From: Planctomycetaceae bacterium
GTDB lineage: Bacteria; Planctomycetota; UBA1135; GCA-002686595
Length of the DNA: 64,000 nucleotides
Direction: 5' to 3'
Assembly: GCA_016125265.1 (NCBI GenBank)
Contig: WGMC01000015.1
Location: 1 to 64,000 of the forward strand
Below, piece by piece: positions 24,558 through 34,335 of the stretch. Numbering within the stretch: the stretch's first letter is position 1; each line of letters begins with the position of its first letter. The translations under genes were made by a program, and so were the position numbers. Under the pieces are notes generated by a model. It was not told the DNA's origin. It worked only from the letters and a program-made list of their open reading frames with translations, and ran no database searches.

Positions 24558-26074
24558 CGCGCTGCTGGACCGGGGTAGTCGAGCACACGCCAGGCCGGGA
24601 ACTCGACGCCGGGTCCGGGTTCCTCCAACCATCCGCAGGCGACCAGACCATCGTCGCTGCCGGCCTCGCAGAGATACACCGCGATCGCGCCGTATTGGTT
24701 GTCGGTGCGCACCACCCGCCAGCCCTCGGGCAGCGCGCGCTGGTGTTCCTCGTAAGTCGCCTCGAGGTGCGTCGAGGTTTTCGATTCGAGGATGCCGCGG
24801 CCCTCGGCAGCGACCGGTTTGGCCACCGTCGCGATCTCCACGCGGTAGGTCCCCGGCAGCGCCGGCTCCGGCGTCAGCCCATGTCCCAACAGGCGCGCCG
24901 CGATCGGTTCCGGGACCGCGTAGGCGATCGGCCGACGCACCGTGGCCTCGGGCACGAAGTGGGCGAGGTGCGGCACCTGGACCTCGATCGGTGCCCCTTC
25001 GAGTGTGTAGGGCTCGCGCGTGAGCACCGTCACCGTGCGGCCGGGAATCGGCTCGAGGCGGTACCGCACGGCGATCTCGTCGAGGGGATCGCTGCAGCGC
25101 GCGAGCAGTTGCACGATCCGCTCCGCCTGACCCGCAACGAAGCGAAGCGTCTCGCGCAGGAACGCGTAGGTCGTCGTCACACGCTCTTCGAACGGCAGGT
25201 AGGCGTAGGTCTCGAGCAACAGGTCGAGGCGGTTCGTCAAGCCCCGGTAGTTGCCGCCGAAGCGCGGATGGTGGGTGTACGTGATCCAACCGGTCCCCTC
25301 GCCGCCTTCGTCGCGCAGGAAGTTGCCGTAGTAGAACGTGTCGAGGCCCGCGCTCTCTTTCACCGCGCGCGTCACGGCGGGCAGCAGCTCGTCCCGCATG
25401 TAGGCGATGGGCTCGGGGCGGCCGCTGGCAGCGGTGTGCGGAATGTCGTACGTGAGTGCAAAGCGGTGGATCGAGCCGTTGGTGGCGTGGCAATCGACCA
25501 CCAAATGCGCGTTCCATGGCAGGGCCACCTTTTGCATCAGGAGCTGCATCTCCAGCGCGTCCTGACGCAGGTAGTCCCGGTTCAAGTTGATGCCGGCCGC
25601 GTTGGTGCGCGTGCCGACACCGGTCGTGGGTCCGAGCTGACCCGACAAGTGCGCGATGTCGAGCGCGCGGTGTTTCGGATCGATGCGGTCGTTGCCGTCG
25701 GGATTGAAGAGTGGCACCACCACGAGCGTCATGTGGGACAAGAGGTCCCCGTGCCGTCCGTCGAGGATGTCGCGCACCAGCATCAAGCTGGCTTCCTTGC
25801 CTTCGACCTCCCCCGCGTGGATGCCATTGATGACGAGCACCACCGGCAGACCGCTGCCGTGCGCCTCCTCCGGCGTGAAGTGCTCGTGCTCGGACAGCAC
25901 GAGCAGCGGCAAGCTGCGCCCCTCGGGCGAAACTCCGAACTCTCCGATGTGGAGCCGCCGGTCGCCGCGGGCGCGCAGGGCTTCGACGAACTCGAGCACG
26001 TCCCGGTGGAGCGACGTGTACTCGAACTGACTGCTTTCCGCCCGGGTTAGGGGCGCAGGGAGGGAGTCTTGCAT
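24554..26074 (-). CDS. M14 family zinc carboxypeptidase-like protein
   Basis: A 506-residue metallopeptidase of the M14 fold. Zinc ligands are visible as His and Glu in NGIHAGEVEGKE and a second His in VVDCHATNG. Further family motifs are PLFNPDGNDR, GINLNRDY and a Tyr-rich region near 290-300 (RLDLLLETYAYLPFEERV, where the catalytic Glu probably is). No signal peptide is evident (MQDSLPAPLTR), so it may be cytoplasmic. The last 150 residues form an extra beta-rich domain. Relatives include peptidoglycan or peptide carboxypeptidases and deacylase-like enzymes; the substrate is unknown. Confidence 0.88.
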   Translation of the reverse strand: MQDSLPAPLTRAESSQFEYTSLHRDVLEFVEALRARGDRRLHIGEFGVSPEGRSLPLLVLSEHEHFTPEEAHGSGLPVVLVINGIHAGEVEGKEASLMLVRDILDGRHGDLLSHMTLVVVPLFNPDGNDRIDPKHRALDIAHLSGQLGPTTGVGTRTNAAGINLNRDYLRQDALEMQLLMQKVALPWNAHLVVDCHATNGSIHRFALTYDIPHTAASGRPEPIAYMRDELLPAVTRAVKESAGLDTFYYGNFLRDEGGEGTGWITYTHHPRFGGNYRGLTNRLDLLLETYAYLPFEERVTTTYAFLRETLRFVAGQAERIVQLLARCSDPLDEIAVRYRLEPIPGRTVTVLTREPYTLEGAPIEVQVPHLAHFVPEATVRRPIAYAVPEPIAARLLGHGLTPEPALPGTYRVEIATVAKPVAAEGRGILESKTSTHLEATYEEHQRALPEGWRVVRTDNQYGAIAVYLCEAGSDDGLVACGWLEEPGPGVEFPAWRVLDYPGPAAR

Positions 26075-26245
26075 GGTCGTGGGCGCTCGGGATCCAAAGG
26101 CCGCGGCTCGATTCCCCTCGCGCGGGGCTAGCCCCTACCGTGGGACGGCAGCGTGCCGGACGCAACCGGTATCCTACCGACTGGTCCCGAGCGAGCCCTG
26201 CGGCCGCCGCCACGACAACCCCGAGCACCGCCCCAGCCCATCGAG

Positions 26246-26566
26246 ATGGACATCACAACGACCCACAGCATCGAAGGCCGCCCGATCGTCCGCTACCTGG
26301 GCATCGTGACCGGAGAGGCCATCCTCGGCGCCAACCTCTTCAAGGACCTCTTCGCCGGCATCCGCGACGTCGTCGGTGGGCGCTCGGGGACGTACGAGCG
26401 CGAGTTGCAAAAGGCCCGCGAGATTGCCCTGTCGGAGTTGTCCGAACGCGCCGCCGCGCTCGGAGCGAATGCCATCGTCGGTGTCGACCTCGACTACGAA
26501 GTGCTGGGCCAGAACAACGGCATGCTGATGGTGTCCGCCAGCGGCACCGCCGTCGTGGTTTCCTAG
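26246..26566 (+). CDS. YbjQ/UPF0145 family heavy-metal-binding-domain protein
   Basis: A 106-residue YbjQ-family protein. All family landmarks are there: [20 protein letters not shown], then a loop ([17 protein letters not shown]), [16 protein letters not shown] and [16 protein letters not shown]. These proteins form homo-oligomers and are of unknown function. ATG 26246 is the family start; upstream codons are proline/arginine-rich chance sequence. Confidence 0.92.
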   Translation: MDITTTHSIEGRPIVRYLGIVTGEAILGANLFKDLFAGIRDVVGGRSGTYERELQKAREIALSELSERAAALGANAIVGVDLDYEVLGQNNGMLMVSASGTAVVVS

Positions 26567-26606
26567 GCGTTGTGTCGTCGCCGCGCCTCGACGCTGGCGG
26601 CCGCGT

Positions 26607-28199
26607 TCAGTCGAAGCTGCCCGTGACCACCGGCGTCGAAGCCAACTCGAGCACCGTGGTGCCCGTCGGTCCATCGATGGCGCGCACCAAACCCACACCG
26701 CGCACGTACCAGCGGCGCGCGACGAGCGTGTTGTCGAGCACCACACGCGTTTCGACCAGCGCCGCTGCGGGGAACGTACCCGCGGTGACTTGGATCGGCT
26801 CCAGCGCCACGAAGGTGCTCTCGAGGGGGCCTTCGAAGCGCGGATCCGACGGAGCGGGCCAGGTCGTGCCGACGACCAGCTTGGCCGGCAACACGTTGAC
26901 GGTGCTGCCCGCGCTGGTGACCGAGAATCCCTCGCCGATGTGGGTCGTGAGCGGGCCGTCGACCGGGACCCCGCCGGCGGGCGTCAACAGGTACCGCGGG
27001 TGCAGGAACCCGGTGGTCGGCCCAATGAACGCCTGGGAGATCGGCTGCACCAACAGCCCCACGTCGGAGCCCAGATCGTCGCGGTAGGTCGCGGTCGTGC
27101 CGGGGATCAACGGCACGTGGAAACCGCCCTTGGCCAAATCGACGCCGGCGGAGAACTGGGTCTTGTGGGCGGAGCTCTTGGCCGCGCCCTGCTGCACGGT
27201 GAAGTCCAGGCTGTACGTGCCCTCCTGCAGCGGCGTGTCGTAGATCACCGTGTAGATGCTCTGCACCTGCTTGCCGACCTCCTCGAACAGGCCCGTCACC
27301 TGGTCGAAGGTGGACCCCACGAGCACGCCACCTGTGGACGCGACTTCCGCCAACTCGGTGGGATCCACGCTGCCGATACCCACCGCGAAGGCCAAGCGGG
27401 GGCGTTCGGCGAGCTCGGCGAGCGCGGCCGCCTTCGATCCGGGTTTGCTGCCCTCCTCCTTGCCGTCCGTGAAGAGCACGAACAGGTCGTTGGCATCCGG
27501 ATCGTCCTCCAGGGCGAGCTGCACACACTGGAACAGGGCCGTGCCCTTGTCCGCGAGCGCGTCCGGGTTGATCGAAGCTGCGATGTCCTGCTGGGGCGTC
27601 TTGCCCGTGGTGCCGGAGGGCAACCAAGCGCCGCCGGCCGACACGTACGTGCCGATGCGCTCGGTCTTCGAAGCCACCGAGAAGCGGTAGAGATTGAGCC
27701 TCTTGGCGCTGCTCGCCACGCCGGTCACGAAATCGATGGCGCCCGAGCGCAGGAGGTCGACGTTTTGCGGCGTGGGGGTGCCGTTGGGCGCAAAGGCGAT
27801 GCTGGCGGAGTTGTCGAGCAACAGCGACAGTTCGATTTTCGAAAGCTCCTCCGTGGGAACCACCGCATTTTCGATCGACGAGACATCGCCGTCCCGCACG
27901 AAGAGGAAGTTGTCCGGACCGAGGCCGAGCACCGGTCCGCCGCCCGACTTGAAGTTGGCCCGGAAGCGCAACAAGTGGTTGGTCCGAACGTCGGCGAACG
28001 GCTTGGTGAGGAAGGTGAACTCCTCCAGCACCTGCACCTGGATCGCACCGCCCTGGGTGCCACCCGGATTCACGCCATCGTCGTCGAGCAGCGTGTCGCC
28101 GCCTCCGCCCAATCCACAGGAGCTGAGGCCGAGGAGCACTGCCGCGGCGGGAATCGCGAAAGAGAGGGAACGACGCGTTATCGAATGGTGGACAGACAC
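26607..28199 (-). CDS. Lipoprotein with von Willebrand factor A domain
   Basis: A 530-residue envelope protein. The N-terminus ends in a lipobox (LLGLSSCGLGGG), so it is probably lipid-anchored. The VWA domain (about 120-325) has a complete metal-ion-dependent adhesion site: DNSAS, the threonine of DKGTALFQC, and FTDGKEEG. About 200 residues of beta-rich sequence follow, with no recognised fold. VWA lipoproteins bind protein partners at the cell surface. The start is GTG 28199. It stands 79 bp after the upstream fusion oxygenase on the same strand, with a weak hairpin between them. Confidence 0.87.
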   Translation of the reverse strand: MSVHHSITRRSLSFAIPAAAVLLGLSSCGLGGGGDTLLDDDGVNPGGTQGGAIQVQVLEEFTFLTKPFADVRTNHLLRFRANFKSGGGPVLGLGPDNFLFVRDGDVSSIENAVVPTEELSKIELSLLLDNSASIAFAPNGTPTPQNVDLLRSGAIDFVTGVASSAKRLNLYRFSVASKTERIGTYVSAGGAWLPSGTTGKTPQQDIAASINPDALADKGTALFQCVQLALEDDPDANDLFVLFTDGKEEGSKPGSKAAALAELAERPRLAFAVGIGSVDPTELAEVASTGGVLVGSTFDQVTGLFEEVGKQVQSIYTVIYDTPLQEGTYSLDFTVQQGAAKSSAHKTQFSAGVDLAKGGFHVPLIPGTTATYRDDLGSDVGLLVQPISQAFIGPTTGFLHPRYLLTPAGGVPVDGPLTTHIGEGFSVTSAGSTVNVLPAKLVVGTTWPAPSDPRFEGPLESTFVALEPIQVTAGTFPAAALVETRVVLDNTLVARRWYVRGVGLVRAIDGPTGTTVLELASTPVVTGSFD

Positions 28200-28235
28200 G
28201 GATCCTAGGCTAGACCCCGGAATGCGCGCATCCCA

Positions 28236-28252
28236 AGGGTCCCACGGACCCT
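28236..28252 (-). terminator. Possible weak terminator
   Basis: AGGGTCC-CAC-GGACCCT is a perfect 7-bp stem in the gap after the oxygenase fusion. No U-tract follows on the minus strand, so it may be only an attenuating hairpin. Confidence 0.35.
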
Positions 28253-28277
28253 GGGACCAACCCTGGGAGCGCCCCCT

Positions 28278-30572
28278 TCAGGGCTTCGCGCGCGGCGCCA
28301 CCGCGCGGTACTGGGGCGGCACGAAGTGTCCTGTGTGGCCCGCTTCGATCGCCGCGCGCAAGGTTAGGTGGGGGTCGGCGAGGTGCGGGCGCGCGAGAGC
28401 GCACAGGTCCGCCCGGCCAGCCGCCAGGACCGTGTCGATCTGGTCGGCGTCTTGGATCGCTCCGACCGCGATCACCGGAATGCCCACTTCCGCGCGGATG
28501 CGGGCCGCGAGCGGCACCTGGTACATCCGACCGTAGTCGGGCTTCGATTCGGGTGTGTTGCCCGCGCTGGACACGTCGATCATGTCGCAGTGGCGCGCCT
28601 TCAGTTCCTTGGCGAACTGCACCGCCTCATCCAAGGTAAAGCCCGCGCCAGGGCGATCCTCGAGCCAATCGGTGGCGGAAAGGCGCACCCAGAGGGGTTT
28701 TTCCTCCGGCCAAACCGCGCGCACCGCGTCGAACACCTCCAGCGGGTAGCGCATGCGGTTCTCCAGACTGCCGCCGTACGCGTCCTGGCGCTGGTTCGAC
28801 GCCGGCGACAGGAAGCTCGACAGCAAGTAGCCGTGTGCCATATGCAACTCGATGCCGTCGAAACCCGCGTCGAGGGCCCGGCGCGTCGAAGCGACGAACT
28901 CGTCGCGGACACGTTCGAGGTCCGCCTTGTCCATGGCGCGTGGCGCGGGCCAATGGGAAGCGAACGGCAGAGCGCTCGGGCCGAGCGCGGTCCAAGCCTC
29001 GGCACCGACGAGGGGGCGATCGCCCTCCCACGGCCGCGAGCACGAAGCCTTGCGGCCCGCGTGCGCCAACTGCAGCGCAAAGAACGCCCGGCTGTGCTCG
29101 TGCACGAACGCGACGATGCGACGCCAAGCCTCGGTATGCGCATCCGTGTAGAGCCCCGCGCAACCGGGACTGATGCGGCCCTCGGCGCTGACGTTGGTCA
29201 TCTCGCTGACAACGAGCCCGGCGCCACCGACGGCGCGCGACCCGAGGTGCATCAGGTGCCAGTCGCCCACGGTACCGTCGGTCGCCGAGTACTGGCACAT
29301 CGGCGAGAGCACGACGCGGTTCTCGAGCCGGTGGGACCGCAGCGCGAAGGGCGCAAACATCGGGCGCGGTGCCGACTGGGACGGGGCGACCTCGAGGCCC
29401 TGCTGCGCCGCGAAACCGCGCGCCACGCGCTCCACCAGCGCCGGATCGCGCTTGGCGAGGTTGTCGAAGGTGATGCGCTTCGAGCGGGTCATCAAGTTGA
29501 AGGTGAACTGAAGCGGATCCTGGGGCAGGTAGCGGCGCGCATTCTCGAACCACTCCAGGCTGGTCTGTGCTGCGCGTTGCAGCTTCAGCGTGTCGATGTA
29601 GTGGTCCTCCTGGTACGCCGCGAGCACCTGCTCCACGCGCCGCGCCGGTTCTGCGCCGCCGTGGAGTTCGAAGGCGCGCGCGAGCGCGATCGCGTCCTCC
29701 ATGGCGAGTTTGGTGCCCGAGCCAATCGAAAAGTGGGCCGTGTGCGCGGCGTCGCCCAGCAGCACGACCTTGCCGTCGTGCCACCGCCGGTTGCGCACGG
29801 TGGGGAACCGGCGCCAGATCGAGCGATTCGGCAAGAGGCGGTGGCCATCCAAGAACGGCGCGAAGAGCCGCTCGCAGTAGGCGACGGTGCCCGCTTCGTC
29901 CGCGCGATCGAGCCCCGCGCGTTTCCACGTGTCCGGGTGGGTCTCGACGATCCACGTGCCGACACCCGCGCCTGGTTCGGCCGCGTGCGGCCGGCGGAAG
30001 GGGTAGGCGTGCACCATGAAGAGGCCGTGTTCGTTCTCGAGGAAGATGAACGTGAACGCCTCGAGCGGCTTCGTGGTGCCGAGCCACGTGAAGTGGCATT
30101 GGCGCCAATCCAGGCTGGGACCGAAGGCGTTTGCGCGACTCTCGCGCACGGCGCTGTTGATGCCGTCCGACGCGATCACGAGGTCCGCGTCGCGTTCGAC
30201 CTCGGCCAAGGACACCTCCTTTTGGTGCGTCACGTGGACACCCAGCTCTTGGGCGCGGTCCGTGAGGATGCCGAGTAGACGGACGCGCGCGAGACCGCTG
30301 AAACCGTGCCCACTCGAGCGCACCCACTCGCCCCGATGCCAAGTGTCGATGTCGGTCCAGTGGATGAACTCCTCGGTGATGCGGTCGAAACTCTCTTCGT
30401 CCGCCACCTGGAACTTGGAGAGTGTCTCGTCCGAGAACACCACCCCCCAGCCGAACGTGTCTCCCTCGGCGTTGCGCTCGTAGACCCGCACGTCGCCGTC
30501 GGGACGCTGTTTTTTGAGCAGAATCGCCGAGTACAGCCCCGCCGGTCCACCGCCGATGCACACGATCCTCAT
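28278..30572 (-). CDS. Bifunctional FAD monooxygenase / old-yellow-enzyme fusion (anthraniloyl- or salicylyl-CoA 5-hydroxylase type)
   Basis: A 764-residue two-domain flavoenzyme. Residues 1 to about 390 are a class A FAD monooxygenase: IGGGPAGLYSAILLKK (FAD site), DLVIASDGINSAVRE, and GKVVLLGDAAHTAHFSIGSG. Residues from about 405 to the end are an NADH:flavin oxidoreductase of the old yellow enzyme type: NRVVLSPMCQYSA, QLAHAGRKA, HMAHGYLLSSFLSPASN and VGAIQDADQID. This exact order occurs in 2-aminobenzoyl-CoA monooxygenase/reductase and in proteins annotated as salicylyl-CoA 5-hydroxylase, which hydroxylate and then reduce an aromatic CoA thioester. No CoA ligase or other aromatic-degradation gene is close by, so the substrate is inferred from family only. 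Confidence 0.92.
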   Translation of the reverse strand: MRIVCIGGGPAGLYSAILLKKQRPDGDVRVYERNAEGDTFGWGVVFSDETLSKFQVADEESFDRITEEFIHWTDIDTWHRGEWVRSSGHGFSGLARVRLLGILTDRAQELGVHVTHQKEVSLAEVERDADLVIASDGINSAVRESRANAFGPSLDWRQCHFTWLGTTKPLEAFTFIFLENEHGLFMVHAYPFRRPHAAEPGAGVGTWIVETHPDTWKRAGLDRADEAGTVAYCERLFAPFLDGHRLLPNRSIWRRFPTVRNRRWHDGKVVLLGDAAHTAHFSIGSGTKLAMEDAIALARAFELHGGAEPARRVEQVLAAYQEDHYIDTLKLQRAAQTSLEWFENARRYLPQDPLQFTFNLMTRSKRITFDNLAKRDPALVERVARGFAAQQGLEVAPSQSAPRPMFAPFALRSHRLENRVVLSPMCQYSATDGTVGDWHLMHLGSRAVGGAGLVVSEMTNVSAEGRISPGCAGLYTDAHTEAWRRIVAFVHEHSRAFFALQLAHAGRKASCSRPWEGDRPLVGAEAWTALGPSALPFASHWPAPRAMDKADLERVRDEFVASTRRALDAGFDGIELHMAHGYLLSSFLSPASNQRQDAYGGSLENRMRYPLEVFDAVRAVWPEEKPLWVRLSATDWLEDRPGAGFTLDEAVQFAKELKARHCDMIDVSSAGNTPESKPDYGRMYQVPLAARIRAEVGIPVIAVGAIQDADQIDTVLAAGRADLCALARPHLADPHLTLRAAIEAGHTGHFVPPQYRAVAPRAKP

Positions 30573-30702
30573 CCTGAAATTCCTCGGGCTCCCATGGGTT
30601 GCAACCTCCCTTCCGGGCGCTTGCGGAGCGGGATTCTACGGGCCGCCGACGCCGGCCGGGCGGTAGGCTTTGGGCCGTCCCAGCGCCCAGGGCCAACGCC
30701 GC

Positions 30703-30912
30703 GTGTCCGAATCCTCGAATCCTCCGGCCCCCAAGCGGCGCCCGCCGACTGCCCTGCAGCGGGAACTCCACGACGCCGCGGTGCGCGCCGGGCGCCCCGG
30801 TTATCCGGACCCCCGCACGGGCCTCACCGTGTTGACCGGCCCGTTCCTCTTGGCCCAGGGCCGTTGCTGCGGGCGGACGTGCAGGCACTGCCCCTACGAA
30901 CCCGCCCGTTGA
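30703..30912 (+). CDS. DUF5522 family small cysteine-rich protein
   Basis: A 69-residue protein. The core (RELHDAAVRAGRPGYPDPRT, TVLTGPFLLAQGRCC, GRTCRHCPY) matches DUF5522: an H-x-x-A helix, a Y-x-DP-x-TG-x-x-V-x-T strand pair and a C-terminal CC-G-x-x-C-R-H-CPY cluster that probably binds a metal. GTG 30703 gives the family length. Function is unknown. It is transcribed away from the oxygenase gene, from a 130-bp gap. Confidence 0.82.
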   Translation: MSESSNPPAPKRRPPTALQRELHDAAVRAGRPGYPDPRTGLTVLTGPFLLAQGRCCGRTCRHCPYEPAR

Positions 30913-31209
30913 CGGCTTCTTGATCCGAGCGCGGCTCCGGTGGCGCTCCGGGTGGGAGCCGGGCTTCCGAGGCGCTGCGCGGCCCTCGCACCGGTCGTTG
31001 CCCCCTTGCGCGAAGGAGCATTCCGCGGGCGAAACACGAGCTCCGCTCGCCGGAACCGCCGGCCGGAATCCGCCGCGACTTGCCGGATTTTGCGCATCCG
31101 CACGCCGGACTCGCCGCGAAGGCGCGGGGGCAACGGAGCACGTGCCGCTCCGCCTCACACGAAGTTGGCGGATCCGCCGCCCGCACACCACATCTTCCCC
31201 ATCGATCCC
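30913..31209. other. Intergenic region upstream of the fasciclin gene
   Basis: About 297 bp with no supported gene in any frame. CCACATCTTCCCCATCGATCCC precedes the fasciclin start, with no Shine-Dalgarno site. No hairpin or repeat stands out. Confidence 0.4.
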
Positions 31210-32532
31210 ATGAAACGCAGAGTCCTCTCCTTCGCCACGGCTGTCTTTGGTGCCACTGCCCTGTCGGCGTCGGTGCACGCGCAGTCCACTCTCGACGTCG
31301 TCGACACACTCGTCGGCGACCCGAACTTCTCGACCCTCGTCACCGCCATCCAGACCGTCGATGCAGCCGGTGTCGTGCCCGGTGGCATCGTCAACACGTT
31401 GAAGGGGCCCGGTCCGTTCACCGTCTTCGCTCCCGACAACGCGGCATTCGCGGCGCTGCCCGACGGCGTGTTGCCGTCACTGTTGGCGGATCCCGACGCG
31501 CTGGCAAATGTCCTTCTCTACCACGTGCTTCCCGGGCAGTTCGCTTCGACCGAAGTGCTGCTGGGTGGGAAGGAGGCGACCCTGCAAGGGGGCAAGGTCG
31601 CGTTCTCGACGAACCGGGGCAACGCGTTCGTCAACAGCTCCAAGATCCTGGCCGTCGACAACTTCGCATCGAACGGGGTCGTTCACACCATCGCGTCGGT
31701 GTTGAGCCCCGCTGATGCACCGAACACCATCGTCGACGCCCTGGATGGCAATCCCAGTTTCTCCATCCTGAGCGCGGCCATCGACATCGCCGGTCTGCGC
31801 GCGACGCTGGACGGGCCCGGTCCGTTCACGCTGCTCGCGCCCACGAACAGCGCGTTCCTGGCCCTTCCGCAGGGTGTGCTGCGCTCCCTGGTCAACGATC
31901 CCGCGGCACTTGCCAATGTGCTGACCTACCACGTCATTCCCGGCGCCGTTCCGGCGTCGACGGTGGTCACTCTTGCGAGCGCGGCCACGGTACAGGGCAA
32001 CTCCATCTTCATCAACCCGACACCGTTCGGCCTCTACCTCGACCAGGCCTCGGTCCTGCAGACGGATGTGCTCGTCGACAACGGCGTGATCCACGTGATC
32101 GACGGTGTGCTCGACCCGAAACCCACTACGCTGGTCGACTTCGTCGCCGCAAATCCCTCCTTCACCACGCTGACGACCGCGGTGGGCGTTGCCGGCCTCG
32201 GCAACACGTTGGCGGGCGCGGGTCCCTTCACGCTCTTCGCCCCGACCAACCGCGCCTTCGATCGCCTGCCCGCCGGTGTGCTCGACGGCCTCATCAATGA
32301 CCCTGCGGCCCTTTCCGATGTGCTGCTGTACCACGTGGTCGCGGGCAAACTGCTCGCTTCGGACGTGCTGGCGCTGCCCGGCTCGGCCACGGTGCTCGGC
32401 CCCGCTATCAGCTTCAGCCAAAGTGGCAATGCCGTGCTCATCAACCAGTCGACCCTCTTGGCCTTCGACATCGAGCTGGCCAACGGCGTGCTGCACGTGA
32501 TCGACGGCGTGTTGGTGCCGCCGGGCTCCTGA
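31210..32532 (+). CDS. Secreted protein with three fasciclin (FAS1) domains
   Basis: A 440-residue exported protein. The signal peptide is MKRRVLSFATAVFGATALSA with cleavage near VHAQS. Three FAS1 repeats of about 135 residues follow (roughly 27-165, 168-303, 306-440). Each has the conserved H1 motif (GPGPFTVFAPDNAAF, GPGPFTLLAPTNSAF, GAGPFTLFAPTNRAF), the YHV box (LLYHVLPG, LTYHVIPG, LLYHVVAG) and the H2 end (NGVVHTIASVL, NGVIHVIDGVL, NGVLHVIDGVL). FAS1 domains mediate adhesion to proteins or glycans. ATG 31210 starts the signal peptide; the longer upstream frame is spurious. Confidence 0.95.
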   Translation: MKRRVLSFATAVFGATALSASVHAQSTLDVVDTLVGDPNFSTLVTAIQTVDAAGVVPGGIVNTLKGPGPFTVFAPDNAAFAALPDGVLPSLLADPDALANVLLYHVLPGQFASTEVLLGGKEATLQGGKVAFSTNRGNAFVNSSKILAVDNFASNGVVHTIASVLSPADAPNTIVDALDGNPSFSILSAAIDIAGLRATLDGPGPFTLLAPTNSAFLALPQGVLRSLVNDPAALANVLTYHVIPGAVPASTVVTLASAATVQGNSIFINPTPFGLYLDQASVLQTDVLVDNGVIHVIDGVLDPKPTTLVDFVAANPSFTTLTTAVGVAGLGNTLAGAGPFTLFAPTNRAFDRLPAGVLDGLINDPAALSDVLLYHVVAGKLLASDVLALPGSATVLGPAISFSQSGNAVLINQSTLLAFDIELANGVLHVIDGVLVPPGS

Positions 32533-32628
32533 GCCCCAATCGGCTGCCCGCCCTCGGGGGGCCGTCTCGCCGCAGCAGCGGCGGGGCGGCCCCCGCCGCA
32601 CGTGTGCGCCGATCGGTACACTCTTTCG

Positions 32629-33375
32629 ATGTCCCTCCCCGAGCAACTGGTGCGGCGCGCCCGGGCCCTGTCGAAGGAACTGGCACAACTCGCGTTCGCG
32701 CCCCCGGTGGCGTGCGTCTACAACCCGCTCGAGTACGCGCGCGCGCCGTTCGAGACGTACCTCACCCGCTACGCGAAGCTCGGCACCGATGCACTCCTCC
32801 TGGGCATGAACCCGGGTCCGTTCGGGATGGTGCAAACCGGCGTGCCGTTCGGCGAGGTCGCGGCCGTGCGCGGTTTCCTTGGCATCGAGGGACCCGTGCG
32901 GCGACCGCCGCTCGAACACCCCAAGCGGCCGGTGGAGGGATTCGCCTGCCGGCGCGCCGAGGTCAGCGGCAAGCGCCTGTGGGGGTGGGCAGCCGAGCGT
33001 TATCTCGACGCGGACAGCTTCTTTGCGCAGTTTTTCGTGTGGAACTGGTGCCCGCTGGCGTTCCTGGGGGCCTCCGGCGCGAACCTCACGCCGGACAAAC
33101 TTCCGGCGGCCGAGCGCCAGCCCTTGGAAGAGGCCTGCGACGGCGCGCTGGCGGATGTGATTCGCGCCTTGGGGCCCCGCCAGTTGGTCGGTGTGGGGGC
33201 CTTCGCGCGAACCCGGCTGGAGCGTGTCGCGCGGCTACACAGCTTCCCCCAAACAGTGGGCTCGATCCCCCACCCCTCGCCCGCGTCCCCCACCGCCAAT
33301 CGGGGTTGGGCCCCCCAGGCGGAGGCGGCCCTCGCGGCCCTCGGCCTCGCCCCGCGAACGGGCTCCCGTGGGTAG
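32629..33375 (+). CDS. SMUG1-type single-strand-selective uracil-DNA glycosylase
   Basis: A 248-residue DNA-repair enzyme that removes uracil and oxidised pyrimidines. It has the family 3 motif GMNPGPFGMVQTGVPFG (with the active-site Asn), the FFVWNWCPLAFL core, LVGVGAFARTRL, and motif HPSPASP near the C-terminus. Its length is like bacterial SMUG1 homologues. ATG 32629 is preferred over an upstream codon at 32602. The rfbA gene starts 33 bp downstream on the same strand, but there is no functional link. Confidence 0.92.
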   Translation: MSLPEQLVRRARALSKELAQLAFAPPVACVYNPLEYARAPFETYLTRYAKLGTDALLLGMNPGPFGMVQTGVPFGEVAAVRGFLGIEGPVRRPPLEHPKRPVEGFACRRAEVSGKRLWGWAAERYLDADSFFAQFFVWNWCPLAFLGASGANLTPDKLPAAERQPLEEACDGALADVIRALGPRQLVGVGAFARTRLERVARLHSFPQTVGSIPHPSPASPTANRGWAPQAEAALAALGLAPRTGSRG

Positions 33376-33408
33376 ACTCTTCGGCCGTCCACCCGAAGGC
33401 TCCCCCCC

Positions 33409-34284
33409 ATGAAAGGCATCCTCCTCGCGGGAGGCGCTGGCACGCGCCTCTATCCGCTCACCAAGTGCATCTCGAAGCAACTGCTGCCGGTCTACGACAA
33501 ACCGACGATCTACTATCCGTTGTCGGTGCTGATGCTGGCGGGCATCCGCGAGGTGCTGATCATCTCGACGCCCCGGGACCTACCGCGCATCCGCGACCTC
33601 CTGGAAGACGGTAGCCAACTCGGAATGCGCTTCGAGTACCGCGAACAGGCGGAGCCGAACGGCATCGCCCAGGCATTCGTGATCGGCGACACCTTCTGCG
33701 AAGGCTCGCCGGTGTGTTTGATCCTGGGCGACAACGTCTTCTATGGCCATGACCTGACGCGCATGCTGCAGGAATCCGCGGCGCTGCAGCACGGGGCCAA
33801 CGTGTTTGCGTACCAAGTGATCGACCCGGAGCGCTACGGCGTGGTCGAGTTCGACCGGAACTACAAGGCGCTGTCGATCGAAGAGAAGCCGAAGGCACCC
33901 AAGTCCAACTGGGCGGTGACGGGGCTCTACTTCTACGACCAACAGGTGGTGGAGATCGCCAAGGCACTCAAACCCTCGGCGCGCGGCGAGTACGAGATCA
34001 CCGACGTGAACCGCGAATACCTGCGACGCGGCCAACTCAGTGTGCAGACGATGAGCCGCGGCATCGCGTGGCTCGACACCGGGACCTACGACAGCCTCGT
34101 TTCCTCGTCCCTCTTCGTGCAGACCCTGGAGCACCGACAGGGTCTGAAGGTGGCTTGCATCGAGGAGATCGCGTTCGAGCAGAACTTCATCGATGCGGCT
34201 GGCCTCGAGCGCCTGGCCGCCCAGGCGGGCAAGAGCGATTACGCCAACTACCTGCGACGTGTGTTGGCCGAGGCGCGCGGCTGA
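33409..34284 (+). CDS. rfbA: Glucose-1-phosphate thymidylyltransferase
   Basis: A 291-residue nucleotidyltransferase that makes dTDP-glucose from glucose-1-phosphate and dTTP, the first step to dTDP-rhamnose and related sugars. Family motifs are complete: [39 protein letters not shown] (metal-binding Asp), [25 protein letters not shown] and [12 protein letters not shown]. Length and motifs fit the short RmlA/RfbA type. The usual rfbB, rfbC and rfbD genes are not next to it, so they must lie elsewhere. Confidence 0.96.
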   Translation: MKGILLAGGAGTRLYPLTKCISKQLLPVYDKPTIYYPLSVLMLAGIREVLIISTPRDLPRIRDLLEDGSQLGMRFEYREQAEPNGIAQAFVIGDTFCEGSPVCLILGDNVFYGHDLTRMLQESAALQHGANVFAYQVIDPERYGVVEFDRNYKALSIEEKPKAPKSNWAVTGLYFYDQQVVEIAKALKPSARGEYEITDVNREYLRRGQLSVQTMSRGIAWLDTGTYDSLVSSSLFVQTLEHRQGLKVACIEEIAFEQNFIDAAGLERLAAQAGKSDYANYLRRVLAEARG

Positions 34285-34335
34285 TGCGGGCGCGCGGCCC
34301 GCGCAGGTCCATCCCGCGACGCGGGCGCGAACTCG

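Noticed and set aside
22829..26050. 1073-residue plus-strand frame
   Set aside because: Shadow of the ABC exporter and antisense to the M14 peptidase.
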